A stretch of DNA of 64,000 nucleotides from Helicoverpa zea (GCF_022581195.2 NC_061474.1:2914001-2978000); one strand, 5' to 3'; counted from the stretch's first letter, positions 1 through 11,104 are shown. Notes: a model not told the origin generated them from the letters alone. Numbers and translations: made by a program.

Positions 1-201
1 TCGTTAATTGTGGCTGACTTAGTAATTTAGAAGGCAACATACATTATTCGGGGCGAATAATTATATTAAAAAGGAGCCTGTTTAATAAGCACCCTTTAAA
101 TATGACTTTCCTTAACTTTTAAATGCAAAAACTAGTGGATTTTTAAGGCAGAAGTCCTTCATAATTAATCCAAATCATGAGGCTGATTATTTAAGTGGTT
201 T

Positions 202-432
202 AATATTTAGTTTATTTTAAATTAAATGGCAATAACAATAAAAAAATGAATATAAATATGTTATTACTTTGCTTGTATTACTTTGCCCAAAAGGTCACGG
301 GCAATATGTATAGTGCCCGGTCAATTTGATTATTTGAATAATTATTATCAAATTGCGCTCTCATATTGGGCATTTTTCATAATGACCGGGCATTGTGTAT
401 ACTGCTCAATTTATCACTTGGTCCATAACATA
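202..432 (+). mobile_element. Right-end fragment of the 43800-44787 TIR element family
   Basis: This stretch matches 44562-44786 nearly base for base, including the subterminal CGGGCAATATGTATAGTGCC block and the terminal GGTCCATAACATA. Only the right-hand end of the family is present; neither the left terminal repeat nor the GC-rich cargo of the larger copy is here. It is therefore a truncated, non-autonomous remnant. The class of the family is not settled. Confidence 0.8.
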
Positions 433-433
433 T

Positions 434-738
434 GCATTGTTATTTACTAAATTAGTTATACCAATTCTTGGAGAACTTTTTGGTCATACTACTACGCACG
501 CAAATATCGCGCCGCGCGCCGCTCGACTCGACACAACATAACGAAACTACGGAAAAAGCCGACAATACACGAAGTCTTATTACTTTGAGTCACGGTCTAT
601 TTGAATTTGTTTTGACTGTACAGGGTTAATATGACAATAATTTCCGTAGTTTTAATTATTTTTGGGATAAAAAATTACCTATATTAAAAATGATATAAAT
701 CGATTCAGTAAACGATTCTGAACAAACTAATTTCAGGA
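434..738. other. No gene seen; CpG-rich patch at about 495-535
   Basis: The stretch is AT-rich except for a short cluster of CpG-containing octamers (TCGCGCCG, CGCGCGCC, GCTCGACTCG) near 505-530. Such a patch can mark a promoter, but no reading frame or splice site supports one here. At 619-630 it carries TACAGGGTTAAT, the same 12 bases that begin the 5' end of the transposon at 35142. Confidence 0.4.
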
Positions 739-1056
739 TGTGCGTTAATTAAGTTACATGTTGTATACATTCAATTCTTACACAAACTCATTAATGGAAA
801 GACAGATTGTAGCGAATTAGTTCATCACATTAAACTTGCTGTTCCCACCAGAATACCGCGATACCCAATCACCAAACCATTCCACATTCCATTTTACAGA
901 ACCAATGTTGGTAAACGCTCGCCTATGGCACGAATTTGCAGTGAATATAACTCTTTGTGCGGGAGCTCGGACAATTTTGACATTTTCCATGATCCCTATA
1001 ATAAATTTAAGCGCAATGTAAATGCCTCCTATAAATTAAATTTTGCACAAAATTGA
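739..1056 (+). pseudogene. C-terminus of a non-LTR retrotransposon reverse-transcriptase ORF (5'-truncated)
   Basis: Reading codons in the frame of 739 gives an open frame of about 105 codons that ends in TGA at 1054-1056. It contains FLHKLINGKTDCSELV, then PITKPFHIPFYRTNVG, then FDIFHDPYNKFKRNV. These resemble the end of insect jockey-superfamily ORF2 proteins: a leucine-rich FLYKLLNG-type motif, then a block with RTNYG, then a terminal FK-R. The catalytic palm domain is absent, so this is a dead 3' fragment. It has no initiating ATG, and an ATG-started frame at 836-1021 in another phase overlaps it and is a shadow. The clade is inferred from general resemblance only. Confidence 0.75.
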
Positions 1057-1292
1057 CCAATTTGAATAGTACCTTGTCATTTGCCTCTATCGATTCTTCT
1101 TCTTTTTTTTTATTATTATTTTTGTTATGCATAGTTTGGTTTAGTTTAATTTAAGTTATTTTTAATTTGAACGTTGTGCGCACCTGTAATTAACATATTT
1201 ACGCAGGACTTATTACAATTATAAACTTATATATGTGAAAGTATTTGTAAATAAGTTGTTGGTGTGCCTAAATAAATAAATAAATAAATATT
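1057..1292 (+). mobile_element. 3' UTR and (AAAT)n tail of the same truncated LINE
   Basis: Downstream of the TGA lies an AT-rich untranslated region closing with a run of AAAT units at 1271-1291. That is the usual simple-repeat 3' end of many insect non-LTR retrotransposons. Together with 739-1056 it makes one 5'-truncated insertion of roughly 550 bp. Confidence 0.65.
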
Positions 1293-1682
1293 ATTATTTT
1301 ACTATATTGTTGTCATTAAAACAACAAGAAAAGTCAAGTAACAGTTATAAAAATATAAACAATTTTCCTTTAAACAAAACAACAAGAAACGTTAGACATT
1401 ACATTGCATTATTATCATTATGCGCAAACGCAGACTATTGTGAGGTTATATGTCAATTACTGGGCGGCCATTACTGTAAGATGACATTAGCATGCGGAAA
1501 CTATTATTGTAAGATATGTAGGAAAAAATTGCATAACTGTAGGGTATTTTTTAAGTGCTTTTTGATGGTAGAGGGGATTTGTAAATGTCGCCTTATGTGA
1601 AAAGTAGATACAATTTTTAATAAAGTATCTATGGGTTATAGAAACTTATCTATGCTAATCTATGCATCTCTAAAGGAAAATA

Positions 1683-1794
1683 TCATCTGCGTAGCCTTTT
1701 CCCAACTATATTGGGGTCGGCTTCCAGTCTAAACAAATGCAGCTGAATACTAGTGTTTTCATGGAGCCACTGCCTATCTGACCTCCTAAACTGT
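1683..1794 (-). mobile_element. SINE-A tail fragment
   Basis: The order GCCTTTTCCCAACTATATTG, GGTCGGCTTCCAGTCTAA, then a CTGACCTCCT block is the reverse complement of the last third of SINE-A (compare 46190-46297). Divergence is about 15-20 percent by eye, so it is an older copy. The tRNA-like head is missing. Confidence 0.8.
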
Positions 1795-2294
1795 AAAGAA
1801 AAATAATTATCTAGAAAATAGATAAAATGAGTTTACTATTGATGATTGATACGATTAACATTAAACATTAATTAAAACAAAATTAATAAAATCATCGTCA
1901 TCAGCTTTTTTTCTCAGTTACTAATACCTACATGCCTTAAATACTTCCTAAAAAACTATGTTTGTTACGGAAATACACCCACCAAAATTCTAAAAATAAA
2001 ACCATATAATATAACATGATACATTAATCAATTAACAACTTCATCTATGTTACTTAATTGATCTTAATATTTCCTGAACTACGTATAATATGTATAAAAA
2101 GTTGTTTTGATCATCTTGGGCAATACTTATTGTGATCACTACAAAGTACGAGCGTGGAAAATAACTGGAAAATATTCTCCTATTACTGAAGATAACAAAG
2201 AAAACGGAATAAACATTGAAATGTCTCTAAGAACAAGGTTTTTCTGTCAATAATAGGAAACGGAAAACCCAATTGATCAATACGTAGTTTTTTT
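1795..2294. other. AT-rich DNA, nothing recognised
   Basis: I see no reading frame, repeat or paired structure beyond A/T homopolymers. Confidence 0.5.
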
Positions 2295-2480
2295 TTTTAC
2301 TGGCTGTTTCCCGCGGTTTCACCCATCTATCTCCCTTTGGGATTTTTTCCCGGTGTCCAGATAAAATAGGTATATGCCGATGAGACCCAGAGATCATGAA
2401 GCTTCCCAAATAACAGTAAAAGAGTTTTTCAAATTAGTGCAGTAGTTTCGGAGTTGTTTACAAATAAAGAAAATAAATGT
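2295..2480 (+). repeat. Repeat X copy (diverged)
   Basis: It begins CTGTTTCCCGCGGTTTCACC and carries the diagnostic order of repeat X: a CCGGTG/GATAAAATA block, a TTCAAAT block, CAGTAGTTTCGGAG, and a TATAATATTA-like 3' end. X is a short dispersed repeat I recognise from moth genomes; its simple 3' end suggests a SINE or LINE tail, but I cannot assign it. Confidence 0.7.
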
Positions 2481-3171
2481 ACTTACTTCATAATATTAAT
2501 GTAGAAGTTTGTGAGACGATACAGTTTTTTTTTAATTAATTCTAAAGCTCTTACTTATGCATTTCCAAATGCCACCATTTTTTTGTCAAACCTACAGTCG
2601 TTTGTAGTTTATTTGTAGGTAGGTATGCCATTTTTGTGGATCGAATCAATTTTATGTAAAAAAAAAGAAAAATAACTTCATACAAAATTTCCATTCAGAC
2701 TAATTCTACACCACATTTAATTCAAAGAACACGCAATTTACATGAAACACTAATAAAAATATTACAATGTAAATGATTTTCTTTGAAATATAATATTCTT
2801 CATCAGACCGATTAATTAACAGCCTAGCGGTCAAAGTCCGTGACCACAGACCGGTTGGTCCGACATGGTCTGACGTCATCAGAAATACCCAAACGCTTAT
2901 CGAAATTATTTAAATCATGAATATAATCTGCTTTTTTATACTTTTTAGCTTTCGTCCTTTGAAAAAAAAACACGTATTTTAACAGTTATTAACGATTTTG
3001 AACCATTCTTTGAAGTATGAAAGGTTATGGCACCCAGACTAAAAGCGCTCGTACATTGCAAACTTGTAGTCCACCGATTAATATATTTATGCATCAGATT
3101 AACATTATAGGCTACTTATTATTGGCTTATGTTTAACTGATCACCAGAAATAGTAACAAATAGCAGACAAA
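2481..3171. other. AT-rich DNA with a short relative of the AGTCGGCCGATAG family
   Basis: No gene is visible. About 3043-3085 (GCGCTCGTACATTGCAAAC, then a TAGTCCACCGATTA block) looks like a decayed end of the TIR family at 9395, 17498 and 40745. Confidence 0.4.
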
Positions 3172-3533
3172 AATAGTAAATGATCACCAAAATGAAACTC
3201 GCATTTTAATGTAAAATGATAACCAAAGTTTTAACACTTTGCTATCCCATTTAAGTGAAATTACTCCAAAATAAATCATGCGCAAGCCAAAAATAGTAAA
3301 TGATCACCAAAATTAAACCACCATTTTAAAGTAAAATGATAACCAAAGTTTTTACATTCTGCTATCCTATTTAAGCAAAATGAGTCCAAATAAATCATTG
3401 TTATCCCAAAAGTAGTAAATGATCACCAAAAGTAGTGAATGATCATCAAAATTATACCAGCGTTTTAATATAAAATGATAATCAAAGTTTTTACATCTTG
3501 CTATCCTGTTTAAGTAAACTGACTCCAAAAAAA
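3172..3533 (+). repeat. Tandem array of about three 120-bp units
   Basis: The octamer TGATCACC recurs at 3181, 3301 and 3420, i.e. spacings of 120 and 119. Each unit continues in the same order: an AAAATGATAACCAAAG block, TTTTACA..TGCTATCC, TTTAAGTRAA, and a CTCCAAA block. The third unit has an extra 20-bp duplication of its start (3420 and 3440). Units differ by roughly 10-15 percent. No open frame spans the array. Confidence 0.9.
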
Positions 3534-3669
3534 TAAGTTCGGCCTGATACAATAAATGTAATTACATTATGGGGACCCTTTTCCTGCACTAGGGTGGAAA
3601 ATTGTCTATTGCATGCCTCTAAACAGTGCGATAAGAGTGTGTTTTCGAGGGAGTGTATTGAGAAACACA

Positions 3670-3790
3670 TTCTTCTTCTTCTTTCTCCTGCCCTGTTCCC
3701 AATTTTACTTGGGGTCGGCGCAATATGTCATTTTCTTCCATTTTCCCCTGTCACTCGTCATACTGACACTCACGCATGCATTGCAAGCCG
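3670..3790 (-). mobile_element. LINE-A 3' tail
   Basis: On the minus strand this reads ..GTGAGTGTCAGTATGACG.., then TATTGCGCCGACCCCAAG followed by TAA, then TTGGGAACAGGGCAGGAG and GAA repeats. It encodes the end of a retrotransposon ORF (..CADPK stop) as at 16480 and 54670. ACACAT occurs at both ends (3665 and 3789), a possible short target duplication. Confidence 0.75.
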
Positions 3791-3894
3791 GACACATAAC
3801 TTAATATGGCATCATAATACTTTATTTGATAATAAGCCTACATTTTATGGCAATCACAGTGACTTATTTAGGCAAAAATAATACATTAATTTGG

Positions 3895-4075
3895 TCGTCA
3901 AGAGTTGGTGATCATTTACTAAATTTGGTGGTCGAATACAATTTAAAGTGAAGTCGTGACTAAAATAGCTGGTACTATTACATTTTTAGACTTTATTTTT
4001 CTGGTGTTCAGTAGATTTTTCTGGTTGCAAAACTAAGGGTATCAAAGCATTTTATGGTGGTCATTATATTTGTTC
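3895..4075 (-). repeat. Inverted relatives of the 3172 tandem unit
   Basis: At 3906-3921 the reverse complement of AGTAAATGATCACCAA appears, followed by TTGGTGGTCG-like words up to 4060. The array and these inverted words may be two sides of one larger, decayed element spanning about 3135-4080 that also took in the LINE-A tail. Confidence 0.45.
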
Positions 4076-4087
4076 CCCTTATTATTC

Positions 4088-4236
4088 CATCCTCCGAGCC
4101 TTTTTCCCAACTATGTTGGGGTCGGCTTCCAGTCTAACCGGATGTAGCTGAGTACCAGTGCTTTACAAGGAACGACTGCCCTGTCTGACCTCCTCAACCC
4201 AGTTACCCGGGCAACCCAATACCCCTTGGTTAGACT
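4088..4236 (-). mobile_element. SINE-A fragment (tail two-fifths)
   Basis: CATCCTCCGAGCC, CAACTATGTTGGGGTCGGC, then the CTGACCTCCTCAACCC block and CCCCTTGGTTAGACT match SINE-A in reverse. It stops before the region corresponding to the tRNA-like head. CTTATTATTC before and CTTATTAATC shortly after could be a target duplication with one mismatch. Confidence 0.85.
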
Positions 4237-6927
4237 ATTGGTTAGGCTACTTATTAATCGAGTGCAATTTAAAGCCTACAAACTGAACGATGTCGTAGAT
4301 AGAGTGAAGTAGAGAAGAAAAATTAGGAAAGCTGACTTCAACACGATGCATGATTTAGCAGAAAAGAGAGAAAGATAAAGCCCACAACTGCTGACAAAAC
4401 GCAAACTATTTCTTAACAAAATTTCCTTAAAATCAGTCCAAATGTTTCTGTGAAAAGATACAAACTAACTTACATTAACGCTTATAATGTTAGAATAAGA
4501 AGCTAGTGTCTATTAATAACATTAATGACTATTTACAACAATAAGCTAATGTTTTACCGACCATAAATAAAAGACTACAGGCGGTCACACATAAAAGTTT
4601 TATCGCTTTTGAAACAGCACTTTGTTAAAGCCTTTTCGTTACTTTGTCCAATTTATAGTTTGACCAAGTCATTCAAGTATCAAGATTAGTTAGGCTCCTG
4701 TGGATTAAGTAGTAATATTATAAGTGATGTCTAGAGTTGAGTGTGCTGAAAACTGGGACTGAGTGCACTAAAAGAAAGGCCGTTAAGGACCCACTAATAG
4801 CACTGATCAAAAGGGACATTATTAAGCGCCAATAACCAGCAGTGATTGAAAACAACTAGACTGCATTTATGATTCACTTGAATTAAAAAATAAAAAACTG
4901 TATACATTTAAAAATTACAAAAGACTTTGCATTCTAGACACTTCAATTATTTCTATCCCCATTGTAAGTTTCTTTTTTTGTACTTAATTAATGTTTCCTA
5001 TTTCTATTTGATAAAAAGCAATATACTTGCCGCTATTTATTAAAAATAAAGTCTCATCCAGTACTCTATCTATGTAGGTAAATACATTAATGAACCTGGT
5101 CATAAAGGCAGCGCAAAAAAAAACCTGGTCCCGGCAAATTACGTGAGCAAAAATAACCTGCAATTTAATCCCATAGTTCAGATAACTACTCACCCAACTA
5201 CTTTTTGCCTATAAGTGCACATATACGTTTATACGTCATTCATGGAAAATTCTAAATTATACCTACATACATATATTGGTATTTCTGACGTCGAAGTAAC
5301 GTCAGCAAATAACATAAAACCGGTTTAAACGAGTTACTGATTACTGAACATTGATCGTCGGTTCAAAAAAACGATAAAGGTTACCCCGGTTCAAGTTTTT
5401 GTCGTGCGTTCTGTTTTTGTAGGCTATTATTTGTTATTTGTGTTGTTGCGATGGTGGCTCGTGTAAGAATAATGTATTGTAGAGATATATTAAAGGAATT
5501 TATGGGAAATGGAACTAAAAAATCTGCGATTTTCTCGAGGGATTTAAAAGAATATTGATTGAACTGCTCGAGTACCTATGCATATTTCAGCACATGATTT
5601 ACCTATTGTTCAAACTATGAAATATTTTACGAATATGTATGCATTTGCAGGGATAAATATTTATTTTACATCGATTATTATTTATAAATTATCATAGTAT
5701 AATGTTAGTTGATATAGTTTAATATAAATTTATAGCCGATATGGTATTTTTTAATATATTATATTATAATATATTTTGATAAATGGAAAAACCGTACAAA
5801 ATTTTTAAAAACACTTAAATCTTTCAATCACATTTTCATATCATACACACATAACACAAGACAGCACAGCTAGCATGCACAAACACAAGACTATTATTTG
5901 CTCGCGAGGCTGCGCCCGCGTCGTATCCCGACGCAATGACCTTTGCAAGCGGTAATTTCCACACTGAGATGCAAAAATAACAGAAAATATTATACGGAAC
6001 GACAGAATGTCTTTCTTTATGTGTGAACTGGGTTTTATTTATAACTAAGTAGTATAAATATTTATGAAGTTATCATATGCATTTGTTGATTGAGTATTTT
6101 CCCACATGGCTATTTGACGTTCTTCTGTGACCTTAATCTGTATTTTGAGTACTCTTATAATCGTTTTCAAAATACGCATTATTTGGGCTCGTTTTGGTAC
6201 ATATTCACACAAATGTATGTATTTTATTTAAATACATACCATTTTAAAGAAGTAAAAAGTAAATAAGTGGCCAACTAAGTTTTAAGTTTAAAACACAAAG
6301 CACCTAGGTAATATAAAAATGTATACTGCAAGTCCAAGGAAATATGTATGAACCACAGAAAACGAAGTATTAGCTACAGGAAATCAGCCCCAGAGAAAAT
6401 TACACAATATACCTATATCAAACGAATTCGAAGAAAGCCACTAGCTCCCAAAACCCCGTAAAATATCAAAGTCACATGAAAAGGATTTCTGAATGAAAGG
6501 CGGAAGTTTATTTTAACGAAATTCTCAATTAGTCTGGCATTCTCTCAAACTTGAAGTTGGTACAAAATTTTCGACTCCAACTAAGTTATACTTAAGCCAC
6601 TCTCATACTGAAGGAACTTTACCAAGTATTCTTGGAGCACTTTGACAATTTCATTTTTATGAATGGAAACTTTTTCGGATATTGTTCGGATTTTTTAAAT
6701 TCAAGACTTGCTCATACCAGAGGTTTCACCCACGTCTTGTAGAAACTACTTATTCCATGCATCTGAATAAATTCATTGGTAAACTACTTACCTATACTAC
6801 CAAAACCATTTGTTAAGTTGGGCCAGTAATCCCTGAAATTAGCGAGTTCAAACGAACAAACTCTTCAGCTTTATTGTAGAAGTAATATTTGAGTAAAGTT
6901 AGGCCACAAGTAAAACTTTACAAGTAA
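4237..6927. other. No supported gene; AT-rich, with two CpG-rich patches
   Basis: About 2.7 kb without recognisable coding sequence. A CpG-rich patch at 5900-5935 and the 5280-5462 region (listed separately) stand out. Small frames such as 4984-5193 have no recognisable motif. Confidence 0.5.
5330..5462 (+). promoter_or_regulatory. Weak candidate promoter and first coding exon
   Basis: A less AT-rich run leads to ATG at 5451, reading M-V-A-R, and the fourth codon abuts GTAAGA, a good splice donor (CGT then GTAAGA at 5463). Upstream are two TGACGT/ACGTCA-type half sites near 5285-5310. A four-codon first exon would be unremarkable in an insect gene, but ATG-plus-donor pairs also occur by chance, and there is no second exon I can recognise. 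Confidence 0.18.
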
Positions 6928-7124
6928 CTAGCCGTTTTCCCGCGGTTTCACCCGTGTCCCGTGGGAGCTACTGCCCGCACCGGGATAAAATATAGCCTAT
7001 GTTACTAGCAGATAATATAGCTTTCTAATGGTGAAAGAATATTTAAAATCGGTCCAGTAGTTTTTAAGTTTATTCATTACAACCAAACAAACAAAGTTTT
7101 CCTCTTTATAATATTAGTATAGAC
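6928..7124 (+). repeat. Repeat X, good copy
   Basis: Runs from CTAGCCGTTTTCCCGCGG through ACCGGGATAAAATATAGCC and CGGTCCAGTAGTTTTTAAG to CTCTTTATAATATTAGTATA. It is one of the most complete X copies here and useful as a reference for the others. Confidence 0.85.
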
Positions 7125-7606
7125 TATAAAAAGGCAGTACCTAAACCCAAAAAAGATTCTCCTAAGAGTTTAAACAATGTTTACCTCTACTAACGCCATC
7201 TATCAAACGCAGCAAACAACGCTCAGAATCTTGGAAATTAGTTCAAAAAAATAATATATTCAGATCAAAGTCGTGGACTACCTCACAACATTTTTGATCT
7301 TATTTTCATATGTGTGTAGTCCTTCAAAAGCTTAATTAATGACTTTTAACTGCTTTAAAACTGGTTTCAAACCCGTTATAGACACATCTCACAGTTTTTG
7401 GTTTTGTTAGCATAACAAGTCCTTCAAAATCTCAATGACGTACGGAAAACGGCTTTCGAAAAAATATTAATTTTCGAAAAAAACTTGACTTTTGTAGCAC
7501 GCTATAGCATTTTTTTTTTGTTTAATATTCGTCTTGACTTGTTGGAATTATGTTGCCATCCAAAATGTAAAAAATAAGTTGAAAAAATATCTTATGATTA
7601 TTCGTA

Positions 7607-7745
7607 ACTAGCTGTTGTCCGTGGTTTTGCCCGTGTCCCCTGGAAACTACTTTCCCTAGCCGGATAAAATCTAGCCTATGCCATATCATATCTTCTTACC
7701 AAAGAAATTAATTTTTAAATCGCTTAAGTGTTTTCGGCGCCTTTA
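7607..7745 (+). repeat. Repeat X, 3'-incomplete copy
   Basis: CTAGCTGTTGTCCGTGG, TTTTGCCCGTGTCCCC and the CCGGATAAAATCTAGCCTATG block match the first two thirds of X. The 3' ATATTAGTATAG end is not seen. Confidence 0.7.
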
Positions 7746-8563
7746 ATTACAAAAAAGATATTTAATATTCTTAAATAAAATATCCAAAATTACCCATCAT
7801 CCTTGTATTTATCAATAACACATTAAAAGAAAATGACTATTCCGCTTATAAGGAAGAACCATTAAGAGTTGACACTGAACTTTATGGTCACCAGACATCT
7901 TCACCTTGACACAGATCGGCTATGGTTTCATAATTATGCAATTGATTGAGCCTCCAATAAATATGGGACCAATTATGGACAGATGGACAATGTAATTTAT
8001 GTAACTACTGGCTTTTTTTATTGATGTATGTAATTTAAGGAGTCGTGTATCATCTGCCAAGCCTTTTTTCAAAAATAATTTACAAGGCTCATCATCATCC
8101 TAGCCCTTTATTTCCAAAATGACGTTGCAAGGTTAAACACAGGTTTTTATGGAATATGAATATATGTTCCCTTTTGCGACCATGAAATTTTTCTCGCGTA
8201 TACAATGTTTAAATTATTTAATGTCATTTAGTATTAAAAAATATATATAACTTCGAAGGAGCGAGTCCAGATTCAATTTCAATATTTATTGAGCTAAAAT
8301 GAAAATTAAAACAAATGTTTTTCTCCCAGTCTTAATAACGAACAGTTAAAAACGACTTATATATTCGATTCATTGGTTTAATTTACCCATTAATTAATAA
8401 CTCATTAACATTATTACACTATTGAACTCACAGACAATCCATGTCTATGACACAATGATCATCAGTCGGCTAAGGAAACTTAATAGTTAAGTATAACCTT
8501 GAAATAATCCATGCGGAAACAAAATGGAAGTTATTAGCAAACAATGCAATAACATCTCTATTA
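7746..8563. other. AT-rich DNA; decayed SINE-A words at 8050-8115
   Basis: CATCTGCCAAGCCTTTTTTC and CATCATCATCCTAGCCC resemble minus-strand SINE-A tails but are too decayed for firm boundaries. Nothing else is recognised. Confidence 0.35.
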
Positions 8564-8790
8564 TAGTTCGGCCATTCAGAGAATGCGTTCCTGACACGTC
8601 GCGATTGAACTGACGACGTAACTTTGCAATGGCGTTGCAGTTACGATAAAAATATTTTTGCTGGTTGTTTACCGTTTTAACAATTGAGGAGCATTAAAAC
8701 AACATTATTATATCAATAATCAATGAATGTTATTACGTCGTCAGTTCAATCGCGACGTGTCAGGAACGCATTCTCTGAATGGCCGAACTA
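8564..8790. mobile_element. MITE with 59-bp near-perfect inverted repeats
   Basis: The left arm from 8564 starts TAGTTCGGCCATTCAGAG and the right arm is its reverse complement ending CTCTGAATGGCCGAACTA at 8790. The arms pair over about 59 bp with at most one mismatch at the inner end. Both sides are bordered by TA (8562-8563, 8791-8792), consistent with Tc1/mariner-type insertion. The centre (about 8623-8731) is AT-rich and non-coding. Such well-preserved arms imply a recent insertion. Confidence 0.88.
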
Positions 8791-9394
8791 TAGCATTTGT
8801 AATTTTATAAAGGACTGTTGAGAACTATATCTTTAGATAAGTGCCCATCTTAAATAATAAAATAGTGTCCAGAAACTACTGAACTGAATTTAAAAATTGT
8901 TTACTGTTGAAAAGCTAGACTATCCTCAAGTAATATAGGCTATATTTTGTCTAAACCGCAGAAAAACGGCTAGTCTTACATAATAATATTAAAAGGATAT
9001 TTTGCTTGTTTGTATTCTAAAGACTCTAAAACTTCTAAATTGATTTGAAAAATTGTTACACAGTTCGGTAGCTAGACTTCGACTACGACTTTGTTCGGTG
9101 ATTTACTTTCCTTAAGATGCAAGTGAAACCGAAGGAAACAGCTAGTACGGTAGGAGCAGAAAGCTATTTATGTTTACTACATTCAGCTATTCTAAGCTGT
9201 ATAATAAAAGTTCTGTATTTAATACAAACTCATTCAACTAAACAGCAACTGGATGACTGCATCCATTGAACTAGTTTAATTTCAAAATATGGCTTCTCAT
9301 TGAGACTAGTTTGTAGCCCAATTTAAGTTAATTCATAGAGTACTTTATCGTTAATGTATACTTATGTTTACTAAACATAGACTTTTATTAAAAG
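8791..9394. other. AT-rich DNA with decayed repeat X words
   Basis: 8930-8975 and 9095-9150 (AAGTGAAACCGAAGGAAACA then GCTAGTA, minus sense) look like fragments of X. No gene is seen. Confidence 0.4.
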
Positions 9395-9842
9395 TTAAGA
9401 GTACAGACTAAACAGTCGACCGACAGTTAATCCGATAGTTGACAATTATTTTCTTTAAGAAAATCCTGATTCCATTCAAAATTTTCAATTGGTCTGATAC
9501 CAGCTAGGTACGTGGTCTATGTAATGTGTGTACTATACCATTCACCGAATACTTTACCCTGTTTTATTTAATTTCGATATGTACATAAATTTAAGTCCTT
9601 CCCTACTTATAACTCCAAAGATATTATGTAACTTTATACTTTTAAGACTAATTATCGCACTCGGAGCCATAAGATACAAGCTGCGCTTAGTTTGTGGCTC
9701 AACGACAATGTTAGCTATGTAAGGTTAATTTTTTCAATAAACATTATTTTATTTTTTATTTATTTTTATTTTATTCATCTTCATGTTGATTTATGGGTTC
9801 AAACAAACTATCAGCCGACTAAAAGTTTGTAGTGTGCTCTTA
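9395..9842. mobile_element. TIR element of the AGTCGGCCGATAG family
   Basis: The left end reads TTAAGAGTACAGACTAAACA then GTCGACCGACAG and GATAGTTGAC; the reverse complement of the right end reads TTAAGAGCACACTACAAAC then AGTCGGCTGATAGTTTG. The ends are thus imperfect inverted repeats. The interior (about 350 bp) is non-coding; the small frame at 9528-9722 lies inside it and has no known motif. Relatives are at 17498-17697 and 40745-40860. Confidence 0.55.
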
Positions 9843-10222
9843 AAAGTTCATAACCTAGCAAGTATCAATTTGTCTAGTTCAAAAAGGTATACAATTTTGT
9901 AGCTAGCTACTTTCTTGACGACAGTTAGGTGAATTAACATTACAACAAATTGTAATTTTGATGATAAATTTATCGTTCTTTTTAGGATTTCGTACTTAAA
10001 GGGTTAAATGGGGCCTATTACTAAGATTCGACTATCCGCCGTTTAAAATATCACAGAAGCATGTTTTATTGTTGTAAAAATTTCAGGGGTTTTCCGTACA
10101 AAAAACGTGATTTCCAAATATCATGTAGATATTTTCAAAGATGGTATGGAACGGAACCCTCAGTACGCAAGTCCGACTGGCACATGGCCGATTTTTAACA
10201 TTGTATAATAATGTACTTTTTA

Positions 10223-10620
10223 TACAAACTGTTGATTTGCATCCGTGCCATAGTCAAGGACGAAATTATACTAATGATTCTCGACCCAAATCAACAAAAA
10301 AATTGGTACGTAATTTTTTTATTTTTTATTTTTTTCGGAATTCCGTCAATGTCATCTAGCCGTATTTAAACTTGGCGCGTGTGTTACTGGCCATAAAACC
10401 GTGCTGCACCCTCACACAAACGCAAACACAAAGCATACGCAACGATTATTCATAAATTTCATTCATAAAATTGGATTACTTCTGAAATACTACGACATTA
10501 CAATGACAAAAAAAGTAGTGCATATTAGCTATTTCCCGTCTACTGTAATTCCAATCGATTATTTACGTATTTTATGTCCTCCTCCTGACGCATGGCACAA
10601 ATGCAAATCAACACCTTGTA
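10223..10620 (+). mobile_element. TA-MITE copy 1
   Basis: The left end TACAAACTGTTGATTTGCAT and right end ATGCAAATCAACACCTTGTA are inverted repeats of about 30 bp, flanked on both sides by TA. The interior shares blocks in the same order with copies at 18611 and 53662, such as GATTCTCGACCCAAATCAA and CACACAAACGCAAACACAAA. Frames at 10141-10359 and 10401-10697 run across its edges and are chance. Confidence 0.9.
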
Positions 10621-11104
10621 TAGTATATTCATGTATTTTTGGAAATCTGTTTCCAATTAATTTTAAACATTATTTATTTATTTGGAGATGTAGTTAGAAG
10701 ACATTATGTAGTTAGAAGATCTGGCGCTCTGAAACGGTCCACAAAATTCTCCATGTATTTACTTTCTCCGTTTAAAACTTTAAAAGGATGCCCTTACCAA
10801 AAAAACTACAAAATAAAAGAGGTCAACATTTTAATTGGAAACCAGTACTTATTAGTAAATTCGGTTGCTTCATCAAGCAGTTTGTGGTAACGCATGGCCA
10901 CCGGTTAACCTTGTGTTCAGAAAGGCTTAAACAGTCATTATGTGGGGTTTCACCATATTATTGTAATCTGGTCGAAAACTTCCATTGGTTGTCATGAGTC
11001 ATCGGCGGGACTTGGGTTTGTAAATAACTGGGTAGACTGTGATATTGTTAACATTACATGTATCTGCAAAAACCCCAAAAATTGTTACTAATTCTACTTT
11101 ATAA
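10621..11104. other. No gene recognised
   Basis: Overlapping small frames (10639-10890, 10788-10997) occur in a slightly less AT-rich stretch, but their translations show no motif and run in competing phases. Confidence 0.4.

Noticed and set aside
1307..1600. 97-codon cysteine-containing frame that could pass for a small secreted or toxin-like peptide
   Set aside because: No signal peptide, no cysteine framework of a known family, and biased A/T codons. It directly follows a LINE tail.
3172..3533. CRISPR-like array
   Set aside because: The 120-bp units are tandem with no unique spacers between short repeats; this is a minisatellite.
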